A stretch of 55,163 nt of DNA, from assembly GCA_944389065.1 (NCBI GenBank), contig CALXKZ010000005.1, forward strand, positions 1-55,163, given 5' to 3'. Position numbers and translations under genes: made by a program. The DNA comes from an uncultured Spirochaetaceae bacterium. Lineage in GTDB: Bacteria; Spirochaetota; Spirochaetia; Sphaerochaetales; Sphaerochaetaceae. The notes beneath the pieces are model-generated. The model was not told the DNA's origin. It saw only the letters and a list, made by a program, of their open reading frames with translations, and made no database searches. Positions 35,815 through 44,683 of the stretch are shown piece by piece; positions within the stretch are counted from its first letter, which is position 1; each line of letters starts with the position of its first letter.

Positions 35815-36504
35815 TCATCTTGATTTAGTGACGCCTTCTTTTCCGCACTCATCTTTCAGAGGGCATTCTGAACAGTGTGGAGAGATAGGCGTGCATACAT
35901 ACTGCCCATAACGCACAAGGAGCTCATTGAGAGGAATCCAGAAACGCTGGGGTAGTATTTTTCTTAGTGCCTTCTCTGTTTCTTCCGGTGATTTTGTCTT
36001 CACCCATCCTATCCTGTTTGCTATTTCATGCACATGGCAGTCGACGCATATCGCATCGATCCCGAATCCAAGGTTGAGCACAAGCGATGCGGTTTTTATC
36101 CCGACTCCGGGAAGACTCATTATGATATCCATATCAGGTGGTATGACGGAGCCATATTCATCTCGGAGGATTTCTGCGATCTTCTTCAGCTGCTCTCCCT
36201 TCCTTCTATAGAATCCTGCAGGCTTTATCAGTTCTGCTATCTCCTCCGGTTCAGCCTCCGCAAGGCTGTCTATGCTTGAAAAGCGGGAAAGAAGACGCTC
36301 TGATGACTCAAGTGTCACGCTGTCCTTTGTCCTGAGGCTAATGATTGTCGATACAAGAACCCTGTATGGATCATTGTCCCGTTCCGCCATGATGCTGACA
36401 GATGGCAGCGGAGCTCCCATCATTCTCAGCTTATCTGAGAAGAGCTCAAATACTTTATCAAAATAAGATTCATCGAACAGCTTTTTATTGACCATTTTCT
36501 GCAT
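35815..36504 (-). CDS. nth: Endonuclease III (DNA glycosylase/AP lyase)
   Basis: This protein of about 229 residues removes oxidised pyrimidines and nicks at abasic sites. It has the helix-hairpin-helix with catalytic Lys (LPGVGIKTASLVL), the catalytic Asp in VDCHVHEIANRIG, and a C-terminal 4Fe-4S loop with spacing C-x6-C-x2-C-x5-C (CTPISPHCSECPLKDEC). The long open frame extends another 99 codons upstream, but that part is the antisense of the divergent aromatic gene. ATG 36504 or 36495 fits the family start. Nfu could supply its cluster (inference). Confidence 0.93.
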   Translation of the reverse strand: MQKMVNKKLFDESYFDKVFELFSDKLRMMGAPLPSVSIMAERDNDPYRVLVSTIISLRTKDSVTLESSERLLSRFSSIDSLAEAEPEEIAELIKPAGFYRRKGEQLKKIAEILRDEYGSVIPPDMDIIMSLPGVGIKTASLVLNLGFGIDAICVDCHVHEIANRIGWVKTKSPEETEKALRKILPQRFWIPLNELLVRYGQYVCTPISPHCSECPLKDECGKEGVTKSR

Positions 36505-36516
36505 AAAAGATAGCGT
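36488..36516 (+). promoter_or_regulatory. Candidate promoter of the DAHP synthase fusion gene
   Basis: TTGACC (36488-36493), a 17-bp spacer and a modest TAGCGT (36511-36516), ending 10 nt before the ATG. It overlaps the start of divergent nth, so the two genes share about 22 bp of non-coding DNA. Confidence 0.45.
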
Positions 36517-36526
36517 TTCAGCAAGT

Positions 36527-38440
36527 ATGATTATAATCCTCAGACAAGGTATAACACCAAGCGAAAAAGATAAAGTAAGAGCCTTCCTTACAGAGAAAGG
36601 TTTCATGGTAAGGGAGATTGTCGGCGAGAACGATACAGTATTCGGTGCTGTAGGTACGGTCCATATTGATCCAAGACAGGTAGAGCTTCTTCCGGGAGTA
36701 AGTTCTGTAGTTCCTATCTCAAAGCCATATAAGCTGGCATCCAGAGAACTTAAGAAGGAGGACACGATAGTCTCTGTCGGCAAGGTAAGGATAGGTGGCA
36801 ACAGGGTTGCTGTAATTGCAGGACCATGCGCAGTTGAGAGCTATGACCAGGTAATGGCGATAGCTGAGAGCGTAAGGGAATCGGGAGCAGTCATGCTCAG
36901 AGGCGGAGCATTCAAGCCGCGTACAAGCCCATATTCCTTCCAAGGTTTGGGAGAGGAGGGATTGAAGATCCTCCGCAAGGCTGGTGATGCCTTTGATATG
37001 CCAGTAACAACAGAGGTTGTATCTCCTGCGGATGTCGAGATGATGGCTTCTTATATAGATATGTTCCAGATCGGAGCCAGGAACATGCAGAACTTCGAGC
37101 TTCTGAAGGCTGTTGGAAGGACTGGTATGCCCGTCCTTCTCAAACGCGGTCTTTCCGCAACAATTGAGGAATGGCTGATGGCTGCAGAATATCTCATGGC
37201 TTCCGGTACCGATCAGGTTGTTCTCTGCGAGAGAGGAATAAGGACATTTGAGAAAGCTACGAGGAATACACTCGACTGTTCAGCTATTCCTGTTGTCCAG
37301 AAGCTTACGCATCTTCCTGTCATCGGCGATCCATCCCATGCAACGGGAATCAGGGATATGGTTGCACCGATGTCCCTTGCCCTTGTTGCGGGAGGGGCTT
37401 CCGGAATCATAGTGGAAGTCCACAACTGCCCCGAGAAGGCCATGTCCGATGGCCCGCAGTCGCTATATCCATCACAGTTCTCAAAGCTTATGAGGGATAT
37501 ACAGGCCTTGTGTCCTGTTGTCGGCAAGAGCCTGGAAAGGATTCCCCGCATTCTCCCTGAGAGCATGAAGGAAAAAGGAAAGGAGAAGCCGGAATCGACG
37601 GCATCTGTGAAGGTTGCATTCCAGGGCGAGCGCGGTGCGTTCTCTGAACTTGCCATAAGACGTACATTCGATGAGAGCGTGGGAGTGCTTCCCTGCCATC
37701 TTTTCAGCGATGCTTTCGATGCGGTGTCGGAAGGGAGAGCCAAATATGGAATGCTTCCTGTTGAGAACACTCTCGGAGGAACCATATATGACACATTGGA
37801 TCTTCTTGCAATGCATCCTGAGCTTACAGTTGTAGGTGAGCAGCAGGTAAGGGTCATACATAATCTCATAGGAATGCCTGATGCGGAGCTTGGTGATATA
37901 AAGAAGGTCTATTCTCATCCACAGGGGCTGATGCAGTGCACGAGATTCCTTTCTGAAGAGCTTCCTGATGCAGAACGTATTCCGTTCTTCGATACTGCAG
38001 GCGCTGTATCATTCATAGCGGAGAAGAAGGATAAATCCCTTGCTGCAATAGCAGGATCCCCGGCCGCTGTCTATCATGGACTGAAGATCATCAGGCAGGG
38101 GATAGAGACAGATGCGTTGAACTATACCCGCTTCTATGTCATAGCCCGCGAGGAGAATGCCGAGCTCTTTAGATCACAGGCAAAGCCGAATAAGGCTTCG
38201 ATCTCATTCTCTGTTTCCGATGAGCCAGGTGCGCTGATGAAGGCTCTTAAGGTGCTTGCTGACAGGGGCATCAATATGAAGAAGCTTGAATCAAGGCCGA
38301 TTCAGGGGAAGCCTTGGGAATATCTTTTCTTCCTTGAGATCCAGCTTCCGGAAGATGGTTCCTTTGATGCGCTTTGCAGTGAGATGAAGGAAATCTGCGC
38401 TACATTCAGAGTCCTCGGAACTTATGCTTCGGTCCTATAA
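36527..38440 (+). CDS. DAHP synthase-prephenate dehydratase fusion
   Basis: This 637-residue bifunctional enzyme covers the first step of the shikimate pathway and a terminal step to phenylalanine. Residues 1 to about 70 are a ferredoxin-like regulatory domain. About 75-340 is a type I-beta DAHP synthase (AGPCAVES, KPRTSPYSF, IGARNMQNFELL, DPSHATG). After a charged linker (about 343-362), 363-550 is prephenate dehydratase (FQGERGAFSE, the catalytic NYTRF), and 555-637 an ACT domain with LESRP for phenylalanine binding. No chorismate mutase domain is present, unlike the common DAHPS-CM or CM-PDT fusions. ATG 36527 is chosen to match the family start. It overlaps the DUF4416 gene by 17 nt. Confidence 0.9.
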   Translation: MIIILRQGITPSEKDKVRAFLTEKGFMVREIVGENDTVFGAVGTVHIDPRQVELLPGVSSVVPISKPYKLASRELKKEDTIVSVGKVRIGGNRVAVIAGPCAVESYDQVMAIAESVRESGAVMLRGGAFKPRTSPYSFQGLGEEGLKILRKAGDAFDMPVTTEVVSPADVEMMASYIDMFQIGARNMQNFELLKAVGRTGMPVLLKRGLSATIEEWLMAAEYLMASGTDQVVLCERGIRTFEKATRNTLDCSAIPVVQKLTHLPVIGDPSHATGIRDMVAPMSLALVAGGASGIIVEVHNCPEKAMSDGPQSLYPSQFSKLMRDIQALCPVVGKSLERIPRILPESMKEKGKEKPESTASVKVAFQGERGAFSELAIRRTFDESVGVLPCHLFSDAFDAVSEGRAKYGMLPVENTLGGTIYDTLDLLAMHPELTVVGEQQVRVIHNLIGMPDAELGDIKKVYSHPQGLMQCTRFLSEELPDAERIPFFDTAGAVSFIAEKKDKSLAAIAGSPAAVYHGLKIIRQGIETDALNYTRFYVIAREENAELFRSQAKPNKASISFSVSDEPGALMKALKVLADRGINMKKLESRPIQGKPWEYLFFLEIQLPEDGSFDALCSEMKEICATFRVLGTYASVL

Positions 38441-38954
38441 GCCTTCAATGCTTTTCATGGGAGTCCTTTCTGTGATAGGACTCCCGGAGGCTCTGAAGGA
38501 GAAGCTTGAATCCCTATACGGTCCAATAGATATAATCACAGATCCTTTTCCATTCAGCTTTACAGATTACTATGTCCCCGAGATGGGAGAAGGTATAGAG
38601 CGGTTCTTCATTGCTTTCCATAATCCGGTACAGCCAGATGCTCTTTCTTCGATAAAGACAGAAACCAATGGTATTGAACGGGAGTACAGCATTGATGGCC
38701 AGAGGAAGATAAACCTCGATCCGGGGCTTCTTTCATTGGAGAATGTCATTCTTGCGACAACAAAAAACAGATCGCATCGGATTGCGATAGGAATGGATCT
38801 GTATGCCGAGGTTACGCTGATCTATCAGAATCATGGATGGCAGCCGCAGCCTTGGACGTATGCTGACTACAGATCGGAAAGAGTGCAGGAAATACTTACA
38901 TCATTCAGAGAGATATATAAAACAAGGATGAGAGGGATCAATGTTTTTCTCTGA
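38424..38954 (+). CDS. DUF4416 family protein
   Basis: This 176-residue protein matches the DUF4416 family, which has no assigned function. Typical segments are LFMGVLSVIG, FPFSFTDYYVPEMGEGIERF, KINLDPGLLSLENVILAT and AEVTLIYQNHGWQPQPWTYADY. It is probably soluble. From memory the family is found in spirochetes, deltaproteobacteria and some thermophiles. It starts inside the end of the aromatic fusion gene and its own 3' end overlaps the convergent permease gene by 17 nt, so there is no room for a terminator. Confidence 0.88.
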   Translation: MLRSYKPSMLFMGVLSVIGLPEALKEKLESLYGPIDIITDPFPFSFTDYYVPEMGEGIERFFIAFHNPVQPDALSSIKTETNGIEREYSIDGQRKINLDPGLLSLENVILATTKNRSHRIAIGMDLYAEVTLIYQNHGWQPQPWTYADYRSERVQEILTSFREIYKTRMRGINVFL

Positions 38955-40587
38955 GTATAGCTTTGTTAAGGATCAGCAGTGATACAGTGCTGAACAGGAT
39001 GCATATCACAGCCATTGCCATTCCTTTTCCAACGCTTCCCTGCTCAAATTGTCTGTTGATATATGTTGAGACTGTCAAGGTATTGGTCGGAGCTATGAGA
39101 GAAGGTGTTACAAGCTCGCGGAATGCTATTATGAATGTCATCATCCAGCCTGACATTATTCCTCTGGATATAAGAGGCAATGTGATGTGGAGAAATACAT
39201 ATCCTGGTGTTCCCCCTGAAATCCTTCCTGCAGCGACGAGGCTCGGGCTTATCTGCGAGTATGATGATGTTACGTACTGTACTGTGTATGGAAGGAACAG
39301 TACCACATAGCTGAGAACCATTATCCAGATAGTTCCATAGATAGGAATCACTTTGTATATCGAATTGTAGAAGAGCATTATGCCGAGAACAAGGACTATG
39401 CTTGGCAGCATTTCCGGAAGAAGCGATATACCCTCTATTGTTTTTCGGAGATTCTTTCCATTGATTCTTGAAACTGTTACGGCAACTGTCCCCAGTATGG
39501 AGGCAATCGTAGCGGAAGAGAGTGCAAGGAATATCGATACAAGAAGAGCATTCACGCCCTGTTTATCCTCTGTGAATACATTTATGTAGTTTACTATTGT
39601 ATAGTTTCCTGCTCTCATTCCATATCCACGGAGCTTTATAAGCGAGGAGATCGTTATAGAGAACAGAGGGATAATCATGGAGAAGAAGACGACAATTGCA
39701 ATGAATGCTATTGCTACAGCAAGTACAGGACGGGAAAGCTTTCTCAGTCTTACAGCGCATCCTTTTCCTCCAACCAAGCTGTATGTCTTTCTTATCGTGA
39801 TATAGTTCTGCAACAGCCAGATCAGGAGGCAGATTCCAACAAGGACTGAAGCAAGCGATGCGGACTTGCCGAATTCAATCGGAGCAACGGTCGCATATCT
39901 GTGTATATCGGTTGTGAAGACGTCGAATCCGATTCTTCGGCCAAGTGTTGATGGTGTTCCATATTCTGAAATTGTCTTGACGAATACAAGTAGAGCTCCG
40001 ATAGCATAATTGCCAGTGAGAAGCGGCATGAATAGTTTTCTTATCCTGGCTGTAAATGGCGCTCCCAGAACCGCTCCTGCCTCATCAAGGGAAGAAGGAA
40101 CGGAAAGCATGGCATTCTTCATCATTGTCATCATGAATGGAAATACATGGAAGCTCATCACCAGCACAAGGCCTGCAAGGGAGAAGAACCAGTCGGATAT
40201 GAATGCAAGATCCGTGAAGAGCTGCTGCATCAGTCCTCTCTTCTGCATGAAGAGTATCCATCCCATCGATGCGATATACGGAGGGGTCATAAAGGGAATC
40301 ATGAAGATGATATCGAAGAATCGATAGCGTGCTAGTGTAGTTCTTGAGAATATGTAAGCAAGCGGAAGGGCAATTATCGAAGATACGATGACGACAAGAA
40401 ATCCAAGGAGAAGCGAGGAGCCGATCATCTTTGCATTTTCGCTTTCCGTTATAGTCGCAACTGCATTGCTGATGCTGAAGTGTCCATCCTGAAAGACAGC
40501 TTCAGCAAAGATGGATATGAGCGGACAGAGGATCATGAAAGCCAATACGGCAATCATGATATAAGTCGCAGTCTTCTTTCCGTTCAT
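38938..40587 (-). CDS. ABC transporter permease, iron(III)-type double permease
   Basis: This 549-residue protein has about twelve membrane helices made of two fused permease halves, each with an EAA-type loop (SLDEAGAVLGAPFTARIRKL and SPSLVAAGRISGGTPGYVF). This architecture is typical of FbpB-type iron uptake permeases and related thiamine/polyamine systems. It lies last in an ATPase-binding protein-permease run, 16 nt after the binding protein gene. Its end overlaps convergent DUF4416. Confidence 0.9.
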   Translation of the reverse strand: MNGKKTATYIMIAVLAFMILCPLISIFAEAVFQDGHFSISNAVATITESENAKMIGSSLLLGFLVVIVSSIIALPLAYIFSRTTLARYRFFDIIFMIPFMTPPYIASMGWILFMQKRGLMQQLFTDLAFISDWFFSLAGLVLVMSFHVFPFMMTMMKNAMLSVPSSLDEAGAVLGAPFTARIRKLFMPLLTGNYAIGALLVFVKTISEYGTPSTLGRRIGFDVFTTDIHRYATVAPIEFGKSASLASVLVGICLLIWLLQNYITIRKTYSLVGGKGCAVRLRKLSRPVLAVAIAFIAIVVFFSMIIPLFSITISSLIKLRGYGMRAGNYTIVNYINVFTEDKQGVNALLVSIFLALSSATIASILGTVAVTVSRINGKNLRKTIEGISLLPEMLPSIVLVLGIMLFYNSIYKVIPIYGTIWIMVLSYVVLFLPYTVQYVTSSYSQISPSLVAAGRISGGTPGYVFLHITLPLISRGIMSGWMMTFIIAFRELVTPSLIAPTNTLTVSTYINRQFEQGSVGKGMAMAVICILFSTVSLLILNKAILREKH

Positions 40588-40603
40588 CTGTCCGCCTCCG
40601 GTT

Positions 40604-41566
40604 TTATCTTTCGCAGAGCTCGTTGATTCTTGCAGCCGAGTCAGATGCGATTGCCATCATGGCATCCCAGTCACACTCAATCTGCGGAATCTGATCAAGA
40701 GTGGATCTGTTGTTGTATTCGATATCCGTTCTGCCTGGGAGCAGGTATGCATCAGTTACCATCTTCTGAGCATCATCGGAGAGAAGATAGTCGATGAAAG
40801 TCTTGGCATTATCCATATCAGGAGCGGTCTTCATGATCATGGCAGGTCTTGGATTGACGACCGTTCCGCTTGCCGGATAGTAGATTGAAAGAGGTTCGCC
40901 CTTTGCCATCGAGGAATATGCATTGTAGTCAACGCCTGCAAGAAGGATGCCTACTTCGCCTGTTGTAACAGCTTCGAGAGCAGCCTTGTTTGCACCGGGA
41001 ACAATCATTCCATTCTCAGCAAGAGCTTCGAATGTATCCCAGCCGAAAGCATTCACATAGCCGGATACGAAATCCTTGCATGCGCCGGAAAGTTCAGGGT
41101 CAGGAATTGCAATGTCGTTCTTGTATTGCGAATCAGCAAGCTCTGCCCAGTCAGCATTGAGCTCTGGATAAATGAGGGTATTGTAGATAACTCCTACAGC
41201 AGAAGCGCTGTATCCGAAGAGTGTGGAGTCGGAATCAATCCAGCCAGGAACCATTTTATCAGCATTTGCCGGCACATAGGATTCAAGCTGTCCGCTGTTC
41301 TTCATCGAAAGGCCATCTGACCATGAAGCGAGGATGACAACATCCGCAACAGGATTGGCTCTCTCTGTCTCAAGACGCGCAAGGATTTCTCCTGTTGTGC
41401 CCTGGAAAGTCCTTACTTCAATACCTGTCTTTGCTTCGAAATCCGCAGCAAGCTTGTTTGCAAGACCTGCTGGTGATGGCATATACACGGTTACGATTCC
41501 ATTGTCTTCAGCAGACAGGGAAAGAACAGAGAGAAGCAGAACAAGAACAATAAACGCTTTTTTCAT
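40604..41566 (-). CDS. ABC transporter periplasmic binding protein, FbpA-like
   Basis: This protein of about 320 residues has a Sec signal peptide (MKKAFIVLVLLLSVLSLSA) and the type 2 periplasmic-binding fold seen in iron(III)-binding proteins (VTVYMPSPAGLANKLAADFE, KTGIEVRTFQGTTGEILARL, ADVVILASW). There is no lipobox. The adjacent Tyr pair that binds ferric iron in classical FbpA is not obvious, so another ligand cannot be excluded. ATG 41566 has AAGGAAGGAA in front and gives a normal signal peptide, so I reject the start eight codons upstream. Confidence 0.88.
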   Translation of the reverse strand: MKKAFIVLVLLLSVLSLSAEDNGIVTVYMPSPAGLANKLAADFEAKTGIEVRTFQGTTGEILARLETERANPVADVVILASWSDGLSMKNSGQLESYVPANADKMVPGWIDSDSTLFGYSASAVGVIYNTLIYPELNADWAELADSQYKNDIAIPDPELSGACKDFVSGYVNAFGWDTFEALAENGMIVPGANKAALEAVTTGEVGILLAGVDYNAYSSMAKGEPLSIYYPASGTVVNPRPAMIMKTAPDMDNAKTFIDYLLSDDAQKMVTDAYLLPGRTDIEYNNRSTLDQIPQIECDWDAMMAIASDSAARINELCER

Positions 41567-41579
41567 TTCTTCCTTCCTT

Positions 41580-42542
41580 TCAATCTTCAATACATAGGAT
41601 TGAGTTTTTATTTATATAGATCGGGACTTCGGCTCCGATCTCAATTTTCCTTCCAGCTTCGATGACCCATTTCTCATTTGAATATCTCATGAGGATACGG
41701 TAAGAAGAACCAAGGTATTCAGAACCGATTACCTTTGCTGTAAGGCAGATGTCGTCATCTGACTTGCGTTCAAGATCTGCATTCTCTGGCCGGAACATCG
41801 ATCTTTCATCAATCCAGTCTGATGAACCAACGAAATGGGCTACGAATCTTGTTACTGGCTTTGAGTAGATCTCTTCAGGTGATGCATACTGCTCGATAAT
41901 GCCTTTTGACATTACTGCGATCTTGTCTGACATCGACATTGCTTCTGTCTGATCATGTGTAACAAATACCGAAGTGATCCCTCTTTGCGATACCAGAGCC
42001 TTCAGCTCACTGCGCATCTCTTCCCTGAGTAATGCATCAAGCGCGGAAAGAGGCTCATCAAAAAGAATGCATTCCGGTTCTGTGACTATTGCTCTGGCAA
42101 ATGATACACGCTGCTGCTGTCCGCCTGAAAGCTCAGAAGGGTAGCTCTCCATATAGTCATCAAGCTGTACAGCATGCAGGGCACTCCGTACTTTCTCTTC
42201 CAGATTCTCTGCCTTTCCCTGAGCTCTCAGCCCGAATGCGACATTATCCTTTACTTTCATATGGGGCCATAGGGCGAAATCCTGGAAAACAAATCCCAAG
42301 CCACGCTTTTCCGGAGGTATTGATATCCCCTCATCAGATGAGAATACACATCTTCCTCCAAGTAATATCGTACCGCTATCCGGAGTCTCAAGACCGGCAA
42401 TCATTCTGAGAAGAGTTGTCTTCCCGCATCCTGAAGGGCCAAGAAGGGTTGTAAAGCTTCCTGATGAAATATCCAATGAAAGATTATCAATGACTTTCTT
42501 TATACCGAATGTCTTCGAAATGTTCTTCAGCTTTATATCCAC
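41580..42542 (-). CDS. ABC transporter ATPase, FbpC-like
   Basis: This 320-residue ATPase has Walker A GPSGCGKT, a Q-loop (GFVFQDFALWPHM), the signature LSGGQQQR, Walker B CILFDEPLSALD and the H-loop VTHDQTEAMS. About 100 C-terminal residues form a TOBE-like domain, as in FbpC/PotA ATPases. It is the first gene of the operon, with 13 nt before the binding protein. No Fur-type box was found in the divergent 114-bp region upstream, so iron control is not supported here. Confidence 0.92.
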   Translation of the reverse strand: MDIKLKNISKTFGIKKVIDNLSLDISSGSFTTLLGPSGCGKTTLLRMIAGLETPDSGTILLGGRCVFSSDEGISIPPEKRGLGFVFQDFALWPHMKVKDNVAFGLRAQGKAENLEEKVRSALHAVQLDDYMESYPSELSGGQQQRVSFARAIVTEPECILFDEPLSALDALLREEMRSELKALVSQRGITSVFVTHDQTEAMSMSDKIAVMSKGIIEQYASPEEIYSKPVTRFVAHFVGSSDWIDERSMFRPENADLERKSDDDICLTAKVIGSEYLGSSYRILMRYSNEKWVIEAGRKIEIGAEVPIYINKNSILCIED

Positions 42543-42656
42543 AGCAGTTCCTTGCTGTCGTATATACTGGAAATGTGTTAATACAAAGCATTTTGCAAGT
42601 TATTTCCCGATTAATTCTTCTTGTTGGATGTCAGAGAAGGTGCTTCAGCCCGTATA

Positions 42657-43391
42657 ATGATTATGAGAAGAATATTCCTGATACTGGCTGTTGTTCTGAC
42701 ATCTCTCTCCTGTTCGATTGATATCCCTTATACGGTAACGCTGAGAATTGCAGATGAGCATCCGTTTGAGATCCTCGCATCAGAGGATATGTGGTACATA
42801 CTGAAGTATTTTGATGGCAAAGGGATCGTTGAGCGTTATATCCCCGCATCCGAAAGGACGATAGAGAATGTCCCTGTATATACCGGAGGGCTCCGTCCTT
42901 TCATTCTTATTCCTCTTGGTACGCTTGGGCCCATAGGGGGCTTTTATGAGCCAGGGGGTGGAGACTATATAGAACTTAAAAGCGAATATGGGTCATTTGC
43001 CGAGATGCTTATAGGCGCATCTGAATATAGACCGGAAGCTGTTTCCCGTTTGTCAGTCAATGCGATTCTGAGAGATTATCCAGACCTTGCATTGATAGAT
43101 GAGCTTGAATTCCTTGATGATCTCTTCTCCGGTACTCTAAGGAAAGGTCAGCTGAAGCTTTATGAGCGGGATGTGATCATGCTTGATTCGGTTCCTGAAG
43201 GGGAATGGGTTTCTGAAAGGTATGATACACCTTCCTTTTCAGTGGTATTCTCCGGTCGTCCTGTCTATCTTGAGCTTCATCCTGGTGTTTTCAGATTCAT
43301 GAACTGGAAAAGAGGTCTTCTGCTTACAATCGCTGTGACGGAAGAGTGGGAAAGAAGCGCAAACATAAGCAAATCACCTGTATGGTATTGA
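42657..43391 (+). CDS. Putative lipoprotein, function unknown
   Basis: This protein of about 244 residues begins with a basic start, a hydrophobic stretch and a Cys in LTSLSC (lipobox-like for spirochetes), so it is probably anchored by Lgt. No domain is recognised; it is rich in beta-type sequence with several aromatic and acidic segments. A TATAAT at 42653-42658 overlaps the first ATG. If that is a true -10, translation would start at the ATG at 42663 (MRRIFLI) from a leaderless message. Upstream in-frame starts would spoil the signal peptide. Confidence 0.7.
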   Translation: MIMRRIFLILAVVLTSLSCSIDIPYTVTLRIADEHPFEILASEDMWYILKYFDGKGIVERYIPASERTIENVPVYTGGLRPFILIPLGTLGPIGGFYEPGGGDYIELKSEYGSFAEMLIGASEYRPEAVSRLSVNAILRDYPDLALIDELEFLDDLFSGTLRKGQLKLYERDVIMLDSVPEGEWVSERYDTPSFSVVFSGRPVYLELHPGVFRFMNWKRGLLLTIAVTEEWERSANISKSPVWY

Positions 43392-43416
43392 GCGCCCATG
43401 CCAAGCCGTGTAGACT
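43388..43416 (+). promoter_or_regulatory. sdaA promoter with very short leader
   Basis: TTGAGC (43388-43393), a 17-bp spacer and TAGACT (43411-43416). The ATG is at 43428, so the leader should be about 5 nt. No Shine-Dalgarno is present. The -35 box overlaps the end of the upstream lipoprotein gene. Confidence 0.55.
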
Positions 43417-43427
43417 AGCTAAAAGCT

Positions 43428-44630
43428 ATGGAATCACTGAAAGAACTCTATCGGATAGGATATGGTCCATCATCATCTCATACAATGGGGCCGCGCAATG
43501 CAGCGGAAATGTTCCTTAAGAGCCATCCTGAAACAAAGAAAGTAAGAGCAGAGCTTTATGGATCGCTTGCTGCCACAGGCAAAGGCCATCTTACGGACCG
43601 TGCTCTGAGAGAAGTCTTCAAGGAGCATGGTTCCGATATAGAGATTCTCTGGTTTCCTGATACTTTCAAGCCATTTCATCCGAATGCTCTTACCCTTATT
43701 GAGCTTGAGCCCGGCAATGCTTCTGAAACCTATTACTCCGTAGGGGGTGGAAAGGTCATACATGAAGGAGAGAACGCAGAGGCTGTGGATGTGTATGACA
43801 ATGATAAGGTCGGATCGATGCGTAAGCTTATCTCCTACTGCGATGAGACCGGTTATCAGATATGGGAGGTGGCTGTTGAGGCAGAAGGTGAGGAGATCCT
43901 CGATTACATCTTCGATGTCTGGACAGTGATGAAAGAGGCTATCCAGCGCGGTCTTGATGCTGAGGGTGTTCTTCCCGGGGGGCTCCATCTCCAGAGAAAA
44001 GCATGCCAGGCTTATGCAAAGGCCCGTGATTTCTCCGGAACAATGGGAAGCACTGCCCATGGGTTTGCATATGCGCTTGCTGTCTCTGAGGAGAATGCAG
44101 GAGGGGGTAAGATAGTCACGGCCCCTACATGCGGCAGCGCTGGTGTAGTGCCAGGCGCCCTGTATCATATTTCAAGGGAGTATAATATCCCTGAGATACG
44201 TGTTCTGCGTGCTCTTCTGACTGCAGGGATGGTCGGAAATATAGTCAAGGAGAATGGGTCTATATCAGGGGCTGATGTCGGCTGCCAGGGAGAGGTAGGA
44301 GTTGCTTGCGCGATGGCCGGAGCTGCCTGCGCCCAGCTTCTCGGTGGGTCTGTGAGGCAGATAGAGTATGCTGCTGAAATGGGCCTTGAACACCACCTTG
44401 GCCTTACTTGCGATCCTTTGATGGGTCTTGTGCAGATTCCCTGCATAGAACGCAATGCAATGGCTGCGATGAGGGCCATTGATCACGCTTCCTATGCCCT
44501 TATGGGGGATGGCCGGCATAAGATCTCATTCGATGATGTTGTTGAGGTGATGATGGAGACAGGCCACGCCCTGCCATCTCTCTACAGGGAGACATCAATG
44601 GGAGGGCTGGCTAGAATACATGAGATGTGA
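43428..44630 (+). CDS. sdaA: L-serine ammonia-lyase, iron-sulfur type
   Basis: This 400-residue enzyme deaminates L-serine to pyruvate and ammonia. The N-terminal beta domain has GPSSSHTMGP. The C-terminal alpha domain has TAPTCGSAGVVPGAL and ADVGCQGEVGVACAM, and LTCDPLMGLVQIPCIERN supplies further cluster cysteines. It is the fused single-chain form rather than the separate SdaAA/SdaAB subunits. The labile 4Fe-4S cluster fits an anaerobe. Confidence 0.95.
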   Translation: MESLKELYRIGYGPSSSHTMGPRNAAEMFLKSHPETKKVRAELYGSLAATGKGHLTDRALREVFKEHGSDIEILWFPDTFKPFHPNALTLIELEPGNASETYYSVGGGKVIHEGENAEAVDVYDNDKVGSMRKLISYCDETGYQIWEVAVEAEGEEILDYIFDVWTVMKEAIQRGLDAEGVLPGGLHLQRKACQAYAKARDFSGTMGSTAHGFAYALAVSEENAGGGKIVTAPTCGSAGVVPGALYHISREYNIPEIRVLRALLTAGMVGNIVKENGSISGADVGCQGEVGVACAMAGAACAQLLGGSVRQIEYAAEMGLEHHLGLTCDPLMGLVQIPCIERNAMAAMRAIDHASYALMGDGRHKISFDDVVEVMMETGHALPSLYRETSMGGLARIHEM

Positions 44631-44683
44631 TATTGCAATACGCTTCAGCCCAGGTATTGCAGGAGACTTGCTTGATCAGGCAA

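Noticed and set aside
36505..36801. N-terminal extension of nth (99 codons)
   Set aside because: It is the antisense of the DAHP synthase start and is absent from endonuclease III proteins.
42543..42656. Fur box controlling the iron-type ABC operon
   Set aside because: No 7-1-7 palindrome like the one before perR was seen in the divergent gap.
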